From: an uncultured bacterium
GTDB taxonomy: Bacteria; Pseudomonadota; Gammaproteobacteria; Burkholderiales; Burkholderiaceae_E
Reading direction: 5' to 3'
Assembly (NCBI GenBank): GCA_903907905.1
Contig: CAIVPX010000144.1
Span: 17,355 to 81,354 of the forward strand
Length of the DNA stretch: 64,000 nucleotides
Under the pieces are notes generated by a model. The model was not told where the DNA came from. It ran no database searches and saw only the letters and a program-made list of their open reading frames with translations. Shown here in pieces: positions 16,168 to 24,374 of this stretch (positions are counted from its first letter, which is position 1; each line of letters begins with the position of its first letter). A program made the position numbers and the translations under genes.

Positions 16168-18087
16168 ATGATCACGATTACCCTGCCGGACGGTTCCCGT
16201 CGCGAATTTCCTGCACCCGTCACGGTGGCCGACGTGGCCGCCTCCATTGGCGCGGGCCTCGCCAAGGCTGCGCTCGCCGGACGCGTCAACGGCGCACTGG
16301 TCGACACGTCCTACCGGATCGAGGCCGATGCCACGCTGTCGATCATTACGGATCGCGATGCCGATGGGGTTGACGTCATCCGCCACTCCACCGCGCACCT
16401 GCTGGCTTACGCAGTGAAAGATCTCTTTCCCGATGCGCAGGTCACGATCGGGCCGGTGATCGAGAACGGCTTCTATTACGACTTTTCCTACAAGCGGCCC
16501 TTCACGCCCGAAGACCTGGCGGCCATCGAAGCCCGGATGACCGAACTGGCGCGTAAGGACGAGCCCGTCACGCGCGAGGTCTGGCAGCGCGATGACGCGG
16601 TGAACTATTTCGAATCGATTGGCGAGCGCTACAAGGCCGAGATCATCGCCTCGATCCCGCAGGGCGAGCCCATCGGGCTTTATCGCGAGGGCAGCTTCAT
16701 CGACCTGTGTCGGGGGCCTCACGTACCCTCGACCGGGCGGCTCAAGGTTTTCAAGCTGATGAAGCTTGCCGGTGCCTACTGGCGGGGCGACTCGCGCAAC
16801 GAAATGCTGCAGCGGATCTACGGCACGGCGTGGGCGAAAAAGGACGATCAGGAGGCCTACCTGCACATGCTCGAGGAGGCCGAGCGGCGGGACCACCGCA
16901 AGCTGGGTCGCGAACTCGACCTCTTCCACATGCAGGACAACGCGCCGGGCATGGTGTTCTGGCATCCCAGGGGCTGGACGCTCTGGCAGCAGGTGGAGCA
17001 GTACATGCGCCGGGTGTACGAGGACAACGGCTACCAGGAGGTACGTTGTCCGCAGATTCTCGACCGCTCGCTCTGGGAGCGCTCCGGGCACTGGGAGAAT
17101 TACAAGGACCACATGTTCACCACGGCCTCCGAGAACCGCGATTACGCGGTCAAGCCGATGAACTGTCCCGGGCATGTGCAGGTCTACAACTCGGGGCTGC
17201 GCAGCTACCGTGATCTGCCGCTTCGCTACGGCGAATTCGGCGCCTGTCACCGCAACGAGCCTTCGGGAGCGCTGCACGGCATCATGCGCGTGCGAGGCTT
17301 CGTGCAGGACGACGGTCACATCTTCTGCACCGAAGACCAGATTCTGGCCGAGTGCGTGGCCTATACCGAGCTGCTGCACCGTGTCTATCGCGACTTCGGC
17401 TTCGACAAGATTCTGTACAAGGTGGCCACCCGCCCCGCCAAGCGCGTGGGCGACGATGCCCTGTGGGACAAGGCCGAGCACGCCCTGATGGAGAGCCTGC
17501 GGCGCTCCGGGGTCGAGTTCGAGATCGCGCCGGGTGACGGCGCTTTCTACGGCCCCAAGATCGAGTACACCTTGAAAGATGCGCTGGGGCGGCAGTGGCA
17601 GTGCGGCACCATGCAGGTCGACTTCAACATGCCGCAACGCCTGGGCGCCGAGTATGTCGCCGAAGACAACACCCGGAGGCACCCCGTCATGCTGCACCGG
17701 GCCATCGTCGGGTCACTCGAGCGCTTCATCGGCATCCTGATCGAAAACCACGCGGGGGCGATGCCCATGTGGCTGGCACCGGTGCAGGTGGTCTTGATGA
17801 ATATCACCGACGGGCAGGCTGATTACGCCCGGGATGTTGCACAAGCGCTGAAAAAACAAGGGTTTAGGGTTGAGTGCGATTTGCGCAACGAGAAGATCAA
17901 CTATAAAATCCGCGAGAACAGTCTGCAGAAGATCCCTTATCTGCTCGTGGTGGGCGACAAGGAGCGGCAGTCTGGCATGGTGGCCGTGCGTGCGCGCGGA
18001 GGCCTCGATCTTGGAGCAATGACGGTACAGGCGTTCATCGATCGCCTGTCTCAAGACGTCAGTTCCAGGCGGGCGGCCCCGCAGTAA
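16168..18087 (+). CDS. thrS: Threonyl-tRNA synthetase
   Basis: A 639-aa class II aminoacyl-tRNA synthetase of full family length. The TGS domain occupies residues 1-60, followed by the editing domain with [10 protein letters not shown], the catalytic core with VKPMNCPGH (zinc cysteine), [19 protein letters not shown] (motif 2) and the motif 3 region [15 protein letters not shown], and the anticodon domain ([16 protein letters not shown]). It charges tRNA-Thr and clears mischarged Ser. First gene of the conserved block thrS-infC-rpmI-rplT-pheS-pheT-ihfA. Confidence 0.98.
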   Translation: MITITLPDGSRREFPAPVTVADVAASIGAGLAKAALAGRVNGALVDTSYRIEADATLSIITDRDADGVDVIRHSTAHLLAYAVKDLFPDAQVTIGPVIENGFYYDFSYKRPFTPEDLAAIEARMTELARKDEPVTREVWQRDDAVNYFESIGERYKAEIIASIPQGEPIGLYREGSFIDLCRGPHVPSTGRLKVFKLMKLAGAYWRGDSRNEMLQRIYGTAWAKKDDQEAYLHMLEEAERRDHRKLGRELDLFHMQDNAPGMVFWHPRGWTLWQQVEQYMRRVYEDNGYQEVRCPQILDRSLWERSGHWENYKDHMFTTASENRDYAVKPMNCPGHVQVYNSGLRSYRDLPLRYGEFGACHRNEPSGALHGIMRVRGFVQDDGHIFCTEDQILAECVAYTELLHRVYRDFGFDKILYKVATRPAKRVGDDALWDKAEHALMESLRRSGVEFEIAPGDGAFYGPKIEYTLKDALGRQWQCGTMQVDFNMPQRLGAEYVAEDNTRRHPVMLHRAIVGSLERFIGILIENHAGAMPMWLAPVQVVLMNITDGQADYARDVAQALKKQGFRVECDLRNEKINYKIRENSLQKIPYLLVVGDKERQSGMVAVRARGGLDLGAMTVQAFIDRLSQDVSSRRAAPQ

Positions 18088-18175
18088 CCTTCAGGCTTTC
18101 AGATATCCGGATCGGGGCGTCCGACCCAGGTCTGGGCTGAGGTTCGCGTCCCGCGCGGTCGTTTGTTTTTTCCCC

Positions 18176-18191
18176 GGAGGATCCAAGCATC
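18176..18191 (+). promoter_or_regulatory. infC ribosome-binding site and AUC start (IF3 autoregulation)
   Basis: GGAGG at 18176-18180 is followed, after eight bases, by ATC at 18189-18191 in frame with the whole IF3 sequence. A strong Shine-Dalgarno combined with a weak start is the arrangement that makes infC translation sensitive to IF3 level in enterobacteria (AUU there). Confidence 0.85.
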
Positions 18192-18731
18192 GTTACAAAA
18201 GCGCCCCCCGTCGCCGAACAACGCGCTCATCGCATCAACGGCGAGATCACTGTCCCCGAAATCCGTCTGATTGGCCCCGACAGTGAACCCCTCGGAATCG
18301 TCAACACGCGTGAAGCGCTCAGAATGGCCGAGGAGGCTGACGTCGATCTGGTCGAAATCGCGCCCACCGCGATGCCGCCGGTCTGTAGGCTCATGGACTA
18401 CGGCAAGTTCAAGTACCAGGAGCAGAAGCGGGCGCACGACGCGCGACTGAAGCAGAAGATCATCCAGGTCAAGGAAGTCAAGTTTCGACCGGGTACTGAC
18501 GAGGGCGACTATCTCATCAAGATGCGCAATGTGAAGCGCTTTCTCGATGACGGCGACAAGGCGAAGATCACGCTCCGGTTCAGGGGGCGCGAAATGGCGC
18601 ACCAGGAGTTCGGCATCAGGCTGCTCGAGCGTATCCGCACCGAGCTCGATGAGGTGGCGGTGGTCGAGCAGATGCCCAAGCTCGAAGGGCGGCAGATGAT
18701 CATGGTGATCGCGCCCAAGCGAAAGAAGTAG
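18189..18731 (+). CDS. infC: Translation initiation factor IF-3 with AUC start codon
   Basis: A 180-aa protein covering both IF3 domains: [15 protein letters not shown] at the N-terminus, [12 protein letters not shown] in the linker, and [26 protein letters not shown] in the C-terminal ribosome-binding domain. No ATG, GTG or TTG fits the conserved N-terminus; the first ATG in frame (18324) would remove 45 residues. An ATC at 18189 lies eight bases after a perfect GGAGG (18176-18180) and yields the full protein. IF3 genes are known for non-AUG starts, through which IF3 represses its own translation. Confidence 0.95.
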   Translation: MVTKAPPVAEQRAHRINGEITVPEIRLIGPDSEPLGIVNTREALRMAEEADVDLVEIAPTAMPPVCRLMDYGKFKYQEQKRAHDARLKQKIIQVKEVKFRPGTDEGDYLIKMRNVKRFLDDGDKAKITLRFRGREMAHQEFGIRLLERIRTELDEVAVVEQMPKLEGRQMIMVIAPKRKK

Positions 18732-18874
18732 CAGCGGTCGACGCGACCGAACGAATCAAAAGAACATGCTGCCAGGCGAAAGTCTGGCGGGTGTACAAGC
18801 CGAGCGGGTCATCAAGTTCCGGCGCAGTAGCTGGACACCTGGCAAGGCATTAGAAGGCAAGAGAAAGGCAAATC

Positions 18875-19072
18875 ATGCCCAAGATGAAGACCAAGAAAAG
18901 CGCTGCCAAGCGCTTTCGCGTGCGCGGCTCCGGCAGCGTCAAGCGCGGCCAGGCGTTCAAGCGCCACATCCTCACCAAGAAAACCACCAAAAACAAGCGG
19001 CAGCTGCGCGGGACCGAGAGCGTGCACAGCACGAACATGGCGTCCGTAAAAGCCATGCTGCCTTACGCATAA
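18875..19072 (+). CDS. rpmI: Large ribosomal subunit protein bL35
   Basis: A 65-aa, strongly basic protein starting [14 protein letters not shown], the typical L35 N-terminus, with [17 protein letters not shown] in the middle. It lies 143 bases after infC and ten before rplT, the usual order. A purine-rich ribosome site (AAGAGAAAGG) precedes the ATG. Confidence 0.97.
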   Translation: MPKMKTKKSAAKRFRVRGSGSVKRGQAFKRHILTKKTTKNKRQLRGTESVHSTNMASVKAMLPYA

Positions 19073-19082
19073 GGAGAGCGCG

Positions 19083-19445
19083 ATGCCCAGAGTCAAACGT
19101 GGAGTTACGGCGCGCGCGCGTCACAAGAAGATCATCGCCCTGGCCAAGGGTTACCGCGGCCGTCGTGGCAATGTATTCCGGATCGCCAAACAGGCAGTCA
19201 TGCGTGCGGGTCAGTACGCCTATCGTGATCGTCGCACCAAGAAGCGCGTGTTCCGCGCCCTCTGGATCGCCCGGATCAACGCGGCGACCCGTGAGCACGG
19301 CCTGAGCTACAGCCGTTTCATCAACGGTCTGCAGCGTGCCTCCATCGGCCTTGACCGCAAGGTCCTGGCCGAATTGGCAGTGAATGACAAGCAGGCTTTT
19401 GCCGCTATCGTCAACCAGGTGAAGGCGACGCTCGCCGCCGCCTGA
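19083..19445 (+). CDS. rplT: Large ribosomal subunit protein bL20
   Basis: A 120-aa basic protein beginning [17 protein letters not shown] and continuing [20 protein letters not shown], the family hallmark. It binds 23S rRNA early in 50S assembly and in many bacteria represses its own operon. AAGGAGAG precedes the ATG. Two hairpins lie downstream before pheS. Confidence 0.98.
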   Translation: MPRVKRGVTARARHKKIIALAKGYRGRRGNVFRIAKQAVMRAGQYAYRDRRTKKRVFRALWIARINAATREHGLSYSRFINGLQRASIGLDRKVLAELAVNDKQAFAAIVNQVKATLAAA

Positions 19446-19469
19446 TGTCGCGGGAGGGACGGTGCTCGT

Positions 19470-19486
19470 CGGGGCTGCGTGCCCCG
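19470..19486 (+). promoter_or_regulatory. Small hairpin downstream of rplT
   Basis: CGGGGC (19470-19475) pairs with GCCCCG (19481-19486) across a five-base loop, 25 bases after the rplT stop. It could protect the mRNA 3' end or form part of an attenuation structure with the next hairpin; sequence alone does not decide. Confidence 0.3.
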
Positions 19487-19544
19487 GTGGGTGCCTGCTT
19501 GGTGCGACCGCTAACGGTTCGAGCCGATCGCCTGACTTCCCGCC

Positions 19545-19566
19545 AGCGGGGCCGACAGGCCCCGCT
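19545..19566 (+). terminator. Terminator/attenuator-like hairpin between rplT and pheS
   Basis: AGCGGGGCC (19545-19553), loop GACA, GGCCCCGCT (19558-19566), perfectly paired and followed by TTGA. It lies 80 bases before the pheS start. Stability and position fit partial termination between the ribosomal protein genes and pheST. No leader peptide rich in Phe codons is visible upstream, so enterobacterial-style pheST attenuation is not supported. Confidence 0.6.
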
Positions 19567-19646
19567 TTGATGTCCGCGTCAGCCCTGAGACCGGTTTTAC
19601 GCCGCTCAATCGTCGCCAGGGCTCGCACACCGCAGGAGTGCATCGC

Positions 19647-20651
19647 ATGGATCAATCGCTGAGCGACATCGTTGAAGAGGCGCGCAACGCTCTGGCCGAG
19701 GCTGCTGACGGTGCGGCGCTTGCCAATGCCAAGGCGCGTTTTTTGGGGAAAGAGGGCAGCCTCACGGCGCGCATGAAGTTGCTCGGCGCCCTCAGCGGCG
19801 AAGCGCGGGCCGCGGCGGGCCGCGAACTCAACGAGGCCAAGCAGGCCATCGAAACACTCGTCTCTGGGCGTGAAGCCGATATCGCGAGGACCTTGCTCGA
19901 GGCGCGACTTGCCCAGGAGTCGATCGACGTCACGCTGCCGGGGCGCGGGCTGGGGCGGGGTGGCCTGCATCCGCTGACCCTCACCATTGCACGCATCGAA
20001 GCCCTCTTTCATTCGATCGGTTTCGACGTGGCTGACGGCCCCGAGATCGAAGAAGACTTCTATAACTTTACGGCGCTCAATACTCCCGAAAACCATCCGG
20101 CGCGCTCGATGCACGACACCTTCTATGTCGAGGGCGGGCTGCTGCTGCGCACGCACACCAGCCCGGTGCAGGTGCGCTATGCGCGCATGCACGAGCCGCC
20201 CATTCGTGTGATCGCACCCGGCAAGACCTACCGGGTTGATTCCGACGCGACTCACTCGCCCATGTTTCACCAGTTCGAGGGGCTGTGGATCGACGAGGAC
20301 ATCAGCTTTGCCGACCTCAAGAGCGTCTACGCCGATTTTCTGCGTCGCTTCTTCGAGACCGACGAGCTCGACGTGCGCTTTCGCCCCTCCTATTTTCCGT
20401 TTACCGAACCGTCGGCCGAGATCGATATTCGCTTTCCCGATGGGCCGCTTGCGGGGCGTTGGCTCGAGGTGAGCGGGTCAGGCCAGGTGCATCCCAATGT
20501 CGTGCGCAATTTCGGGCTTGATCCCGAGCGCTACATCGGCTTTGCCTTCGGCTCGGGGATCGAGCGGCTGGCCATGCTGCGCTATGGCGTAGGCGATCTA
20601 CGCCTCTTCTATGAAAACGATCTGCGCTTTCTGCAGCAGTTCAACCGATGA
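19647..20651 (+). CDS. pheS: Phenylalanyl-tRNA synthetase alpha subunit
   Basis: A 334-aa protein with the N-terminal coiled-coil arm (residues 1-85) and the class II catalytic core: [52 protein letters not shown] and [13 protein letters not shown]. The ATG at 19647 has AGGAG eight bases upstream and is preferred over an in-frame GTG three codons earlier. It forms the alpha2beta2 enzyme with PheT, whose gene starts nine bases after the stop. Confidence 0.98.
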   Translation: MDQSLSDIVEEARNALAEAADGAALANAKARFLGKEGSLTARMKLLGALSGEARAAAGRELNEAKQAIETLVSGREADIARTLLEARLAQESIDVTLPGRGLGRGGLHPLTLTIARIEALFHSIGFDVADGPEIEEDFYNFTALNTPENHPARSMHDTFYVEGGLLLRTHTSPVQVRYARMHEPPIRVIAPGKTYRVDSDATHSPMFHQFEGLWIDEDISFADLKSVYADFLRRFFETDELDVRFRPSYFPFTEPSAEIDIRFPDGPLAGRWLEVSGSGQVHPNVVRNFGLDPERYIGFAFGSGIERLAMLRYGVGDLRLFYENDLRFLQQFNR

Positions 20652-20660
20652 GGATCGAGC

Positions 20661-23063
20661 ATGCGTGTTCCTGAAAGCTGGCTGCGCAGCTTCGCATCGC
20701 CCGACTGGTCCGCAAGCCTGATCGGCGAGCGGCTCACCATGGCCGGACTCGAAGTCGAGGAGTCCCACACGGCCGCACCGCCCTTCGACCGGGTCGTGGT
20801 TGCCGAGGTTCGTTCGGTGGCGCCGCACCCCAATGCGGACAAGCTCAAGGTCTGCGAGGTGGATACCGGCGAGGGCATTGCCCAGATCGTCTGCGGTGCG
20901 CCCAACGTGGTGGCGGGCGCGCGGGTGCCCTGTGCCTTGCCGGGTGCGACGATGCCGGGCGGCATGCAGATCAAGGTCGCCAAGATGCGGGGCGTCGAGA
21001 GCTGCGGCATGCTCTGCTCGGCACGTGAGCTCGGGCTCTCCGAGGATCACGGTGGCCTGCTCATCCTGAGTCCTGATGCGCCAGTCGGTAAGAGTATTCG
21101 CGACTGGCTCGATCTCGATGAAACCGTTTGGATGCTCAAGCTCACGCCCAATCTGGCGCACTGCATGAGCGTGTTCGGTGTGGCCCGTGAGCTGGCGGCG
21201 CTGAGTGGCGTACCGCTGCAACAGCCCGCCTTCGCGGCCGTGCCGGTCAGCGTCAACGACAAGTTGCCTGCGCGCATCGACGCGCCCGATCTGTGCGGCC
21301 GTTTCTCTGGGCGCGTCATCCGCGGCGTCAACGCCCGTGCGGCCACGCCCGAGTGGATGAAGCGCAGGCTCGAGCGCGCGGGCCAGCGCAGCATCTCCGC
21401 ACTGGTCGATATCTCGAATTATGTGATGCTCGAACTGGGTCGCCCCTCGCACGTGTTCGACCTGGCCAAGATTCAGGGCGAACTGGTGGTGCGCTGGGCC
21501 CGCGAGGGCGAGTCGCTTGAACTGCTCAACGGCCAGACCATCGCGCTGTCGAACGATGTCGGCGTCATTGCCGATGCCCATCAGGTCGAGAGCCTTGCCG
21601 GCATCATGGGGGGGAACGCCACCGCGGTGTCCGATGACACCCGCGACATCTACCTCGAGGCGGCGTTCTGGTGGCCGCAGGCCATCGCGGGGCGTGCCCG
21701 ACGCTACAACTTCAGCACCGAAGCGGGATCGCGCTTCGAGCGGGGGGTCGACGCCAGTACCACGGTGGAGCACATCGAATACATCAGCCGACTGATCCTC
21801 GATATTTGCGGCGGCCAGGCCGGTCCGGTCGACGACATCCTGAGCGAATTGCCCGCGCGGCCCCCCGTGGCGCTGCGCCTGTCCCGCGCCCGCAAGGTGA
21901 TTGGCGCCGACATCAGCGAAGCCGAGGTCACGCAGGCCTTCAATCGTTTGGGCCTGGCCTTCTCCAGGGAGGGCGAGTGCTTCGTTGTGACGCCGCCCGC
22001 GTATCGGTTCGACATGCAGATCGAGGAAGATCTGATCGAGGAGGTCGTGCGGCTGTGGGGCTATGAGCGGCTGCCCCTGCGGCCGCCCCGTGCACCGTCT
22101 GCCATGCGTCCGGTTCCCGAGGCGCGGCGACCGGTGATGGCGATCAAGCTTGCAATGGCGGCGCGCGATTATCAGGAAATCATCGGCTACAGCTTTGTCG
22201 AATCCGGTTTGGACGCGCGTCTGTCCGGGCAGCCGCCGGTGCGACTGCTCAATCCGATTGCCGCGCAGATGGATGTCATGCGGACCACGCTCTGGGGTGG
22301 GTTGATCGAAACCCTGCGCGCCAATCTCAACCGCAAGGCCAGTCGCGTGCGCCTCTTTGAGGTCGGCCGGGTGTTCCGGCCTGCTCCCGAGATGGAAAGC
22401 GGTCCCGTGCAGGTCAAGGGGATTGCCCAGCCCTGGCGACTGGCGGCGCTCGCCTTTGGCCCCCTCGCCGACGAGCAGTGGGGTGTGGCGGCAAGGCCGG
22501 TCGACTTTCACGATGTCAAGGCCGATCTGCTTGCACTGTGCGCGTCCTTGCCACTTGCTTTTGAGGCGGCGACCAACCCTGCACTGCACCCGGGGCGCAG
22601 TGCCCGACTGGTTCATGAGGGCCGAGAGATCGGTTGGCTGGGCGAGTTGCATCCGGCTTTGCAGCAGCAGCTCGAATTGCCGCAAGCGCCGATCCTGCTC
22701 GAGATCGATCTGGAGGCGCTGCGTGGGCGTGAGCTGCCCGTCTACCGCGAATTGTCGAAGTTCCCGCCTGTTCTGCGCGATATCGCCTTGCTGGTGCCGA
22801 TCGATCTGCCGGCTGCCCGCGTTGAGGCCGAGATTGCGCGGGTGATTCGCGAAGCGCCCGCCGCAGCGGTCGTACAACAGGTGTCGCTGTTCGACGAATA
22901 TCGCGGTAAGGGATTGGAAAATAAGGAAAAAAGCCTTGCGTTCAGATTACGCATGCAAGATACTGAACGCACCTTGAGCGATGCGGATGCACACGAGGCG
23001 GTCCAGGTGATCGTGGCCTGGTTGGGGCGTGAGCTCGGTGCTCGGCTCCGAGCCGGCGGCTAG
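20661..23063 (+). CDS. pheT: Phenylalanyl-tRNA synthetase beta subunit
   Basis: An 800-aa protein of normal length. In order: N-terminal OB-fold tRNA-binding domain (residues ~39-150, with HPNADKLKVCEVDTG), B3/4 editing domain (GRPSHVFDLAKI), B5 domain, the degenerate class II core and the C-terminal FDX-ACB anticodon-binding domain (YRELSKFPPVLRDIALLV). Works only with PheS. ihfA follows 42 bases downstream. Confidence 0.98.
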   Translation: MRVPESWLRSFASPDWSASLIGERLTMAGLEVEESHTAAPPFDRVVVAEVRSVAPHPNADKLKVCEVDTGEGIAQIVCGAPNVVAGARVPCALPGATMPGGMQIKVAKMRGVESCGMLCSARELGLSEDHGGLLILSPDAPVGKSIRDWLDLDETVWMLKLTPNLAHCMSVFGVARELAALSGVPLQQPAFAAVPVSVNDKLPARIDAPDLCGRFSGRVIRGVNARAATPEWMKRRLERAGQRSISALVDISNYVMLELGRPSHVFDLAKIQGELVVRWAREGESLELLNGQTIALSNDVGVIADAHQVESLAGIMGGNATAVSDDTRDIYLEAAFWWPQAIAGRARRYNFSTEAGSRFERGVDASTTVEHIEYISRLILDICGGQAGPVDDILSELPARPPVALRLSRARKVIGADISEAEVTQAFNRLGLAFSREGECFVVTPPAYRFDMQIEEDLIEEVVRLWGYERLPLRPPRAPSAMRPVPEARRPVMAIKLAMAARDYQEIIGYSFVESGLDARLSGQPPVRLLNPIAAQMDVMRTTLWGGLIETLRANLNRKASRVRLFEVGRVFRPAPEMESGPVQVKGIAQPWRLAALAFGPLADEQWGVAARPVDFHDVKADLLALCASLPLAFEAATNPALHPGRSARLVHEGREIGWLGELHPALQQQLELPQAPILLEIDLEALRGRELPVYRELSKFPPVLRDIALLVPIDLPAARVEAEIARVIREAPAAAVVQQVSLFDEYRGKGLENKEKSLAFRLRMQDTERTLSDADAHEAVQVIVAWLGRELGARLRAGG

Positions 23064-23105
23064 TCGGGTCACTCCCGACATCCGCACAGACCTACTGTCG
23101 AGTCG

Positions 23106-23513
23106 ATGATGCATTCGAGCCCTGCGATCGAGCGGTCCCCTGAAGGGGGTGATGCTGTAGCGCCCGTCGCTCCCTTGGGAGAGGCGGGTACGGCCGCCCC
23201 GTCCGCCGAGAGCTTCACGCTCACCAAGGCTGAACTGGCCGAGATGCTGTTCGAGCAGGTGGGGCTCAACAAGCGCGAGGCCAAAGACATGGTCGAAACG
23301 TTTTTTGAAGAGATCCGCGATGCGCTGGTACGAGGCGCCTCGGTCAAGCTCTCGGGTTTTGGCAATTTTCAACTGCGTGACAAGCCTCAGCGGCCGGGGC
23401 GTAATCCCAAGACCGGCGAGGCGATTCCCATCTCTGCCCGGCGCGTGGTCACCTTTCACGCCAGCCAGAAGCTCAAGCTGCAAATCGAAACGCCGGCCCA
23501 GGCTTCACGCTGA
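23106..23513 (+). CDS. ihfA: Integration host factor alpha subunit with N-terminal extension
   Basis: A 135-aa DNA-bending protein. The HU/IHF domain starts at about residue 37 ([16 protein letters not shown]) and contains [24 protein letters not shown] with the proline that intercalates into DNA, and RRVVTFHAS. The classical protein is about 100 aa, so some 30 residues at the N-terminus (Pro/Ala/Gly-rich) are extra; two consecutive ATGs start the frame and no later start fits before the domain. The pheT-ihfA-MerR order is typical of betaproteobacteria. Confidence 0.95.
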   Translation: MMHSSPAIERSPEGGDAVAPVAPLGEAGTAAPSAESFTLTKAELAEMLFEQVGLNKREAKDMVETFFEEIRDALVRGASVKLSGFGNFQLRDKPQRPGRNPKTGEAIPISARRVVTFHASQKLKLQIETPAQASR

Positions 23514-23571
23514 TCCGGCCTAGCCCCCGCGACCGCTTACTGCGATTTCAATCCTTATCTGGCGCTCAAGC

Positions 23572-24135
23572 ATGAACGGCAAGCAGGAAGCCAAGACCGT
23601 ATTGCCGCCGATTCCGGCCAAGCGCTACTTCACCATCGGCGAGGTGAGCGAACTCTGCGGCGTCAAGCCCCATGTGTTGCGCTACTGGGAGCAGGAATTC
23701 ACGCAGCTCCGCCCCATGAAGCGGCGAGGCAATCGGCGTTACTACCAGCACCATGAGGTCCTGTTGGTAAGGCGTATCCGCGAACTGCTCTACGAGGAGG
23801 GCTTCACCATCAATGGCGCCCGCAACCGGCTGGGCGAGATGGGTGGCAACGGGCGCTTGCGTGCGCCGGTCGGGGCCGCAGCGCTCGAGGCGATCGAGGC
23901 GGAGCGTCGGGCTGCGGGCCTGGCCTCGTCCGATGCGCAGAGCGTGCTTGCGGCTGGTTCCGAGGCCGGTGAGTTGCCCGGGGCCGGGGCGCTCGGGTTC
24001 TCCCCGACGGCCGAAGGGGCCCCCCCGGTGAGCGGTGCGGCCTCGCAGGGGGCCTTGCCGTTCGCGTTCAATTCCGCCCAGGGGCTGGCCGCGGTCCGTG
24101 AAGCCCTCGAACAGGCACTCGATCTATTACGCTGA
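23572..24135 (+). CDS. MerR-family transcriptional regulator
   Basis: A 187-aa protein with a MerR winged-helix domain at residues 18-90 (RYFTIGEVSELCGVKPHVLRYWEQEF, RRGNRRYYQ, IRELLYEEGFTI). The rest is Ala/Gly/Pro-rich with a short C-terminal helix (LAAVREALEQALDLLR). No metal-binding cysteines of the MerR/CueR type are present, so it is the housekeeping-type regulator usually found downstream of ihfA in betaproteobacteria. Its stop lies directly against the -10 box of the tRNA gene. Confidence 0.92.
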   Translation: MNGKQEAKTVLPPIPAKRYFTIGEVSELCGVKPHVLRYWEQEFTQLRPMKRRGNRRYYQHHEVLLVRRIRELLYEEGFTINGARNRLGEMGGNGRLRAPVGAAALEAIEAERRAAGLASSDAQSVLAAGSEAGELPGAGALGFSPTAEGAPPVSGAASQGALPFAFNSAQGLAAVREALEQALDLLR

Positions 24136-24141
24136 TATAAT
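24136..24141 (+). promoter_or_regulatory. Promoter -10 box of tRNA-Pro
   Basis: A perfect TATAAT starts one base after the MerR stop and ends nine bases before the first tRNA nucleotide. No good -35 hexamer is visible at the right distance inside the end of the MerR gene. Confidence 0.6.
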
Positions 24142-24150
24142 GTTTGGCTT

Positions 24151-24227
24151 CGGGGTGTAGCGCAGCCTGGTAGCGCACTTGCATGGGGTGCAAGGGGTCG
24201 CGAGTTCGAATCCCGCCACCCCGACCA
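24151..24227 (+). tRNA. tRNA-Pro (anticodon GGG)
   Basis: A 77-base cloverleaf with encoded CCA. The acceptor stem CGGGGTG (24151-24157) pairs perfectly with CACCCCG (24217-24223), discriminator A, then CCA. The anticodon stem CTTGC/GCAAG encloses the loop ATGGGGT, anticodon GGG at 24185-24187, and the T loop is GTTCGAATC. It reads CCC and CCU proline codons. Confidence 0.97.
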
Positions 24228-24239
24228 TGCATCAAGCAA

Positions 24240-24270
24240 GGGCTCAGATCTCACAAGGATCTGGGCCCTT
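24240..24270 (+). terminator. Rho-independent terminator after tRNA-Pro
   Basis: An 11-bp stem, GGGCTCAGATC (24240-24250) with GATCTGGGCCC (24258-24268), one G-T pair, seven-base loop, followed by TTTGCGTTT. It ends the tRNA transcript. Confidence 0.8.
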
Positions 24271-24305
24271 TGCGTTTGGGGTGCCCTGGCTCAAACCCCA
24301 GCAGA

Positions 24306-24335
24306 TTGATCGGGCGATTGGCTCTGGGCTACATT
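24306..24335 (+). promoter_or_regulatory. Candidate sigma70 promoter of the giant RTX gene
   Basis: TTGATC (24306-24311), 18 bases, TACATT (24330-24335), located 39 bases before the GTG start. Both hexamers match the consensus in four of six positions. Confidence 0.4.
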
Positions 24336-24374
24336 GGTCGGTTGACTAGGTAGTCCCGACTTCCGGAGCTCCCC

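Noticed and set aside
15202..17697. 831-codon open frame antisense to thrS
   Set aside because: It lies opposite thrS and the class II aldolase, both clearly recognisable; long antisense frames are common in GC-rich DNA and its translation shows no domain.
19446..19646. Phe-rich leader peptide for pheST attenuation
   Set aside because: No short frame with clustered TTT/TTC codons precedes the hairpin.
20598..22877. 759-codon open frame antisense to pheT
   Set aside because: Fully overlaps pheT, rich in His/Arg/Gln without motifs, and no ribosome site.
24200..24227. tRNA-Pro 3' end as an integration attachment site for the giant gene
   Set aside because: I found no second copy of the tRNA 3' end around or after 32453 and no integrase gene.
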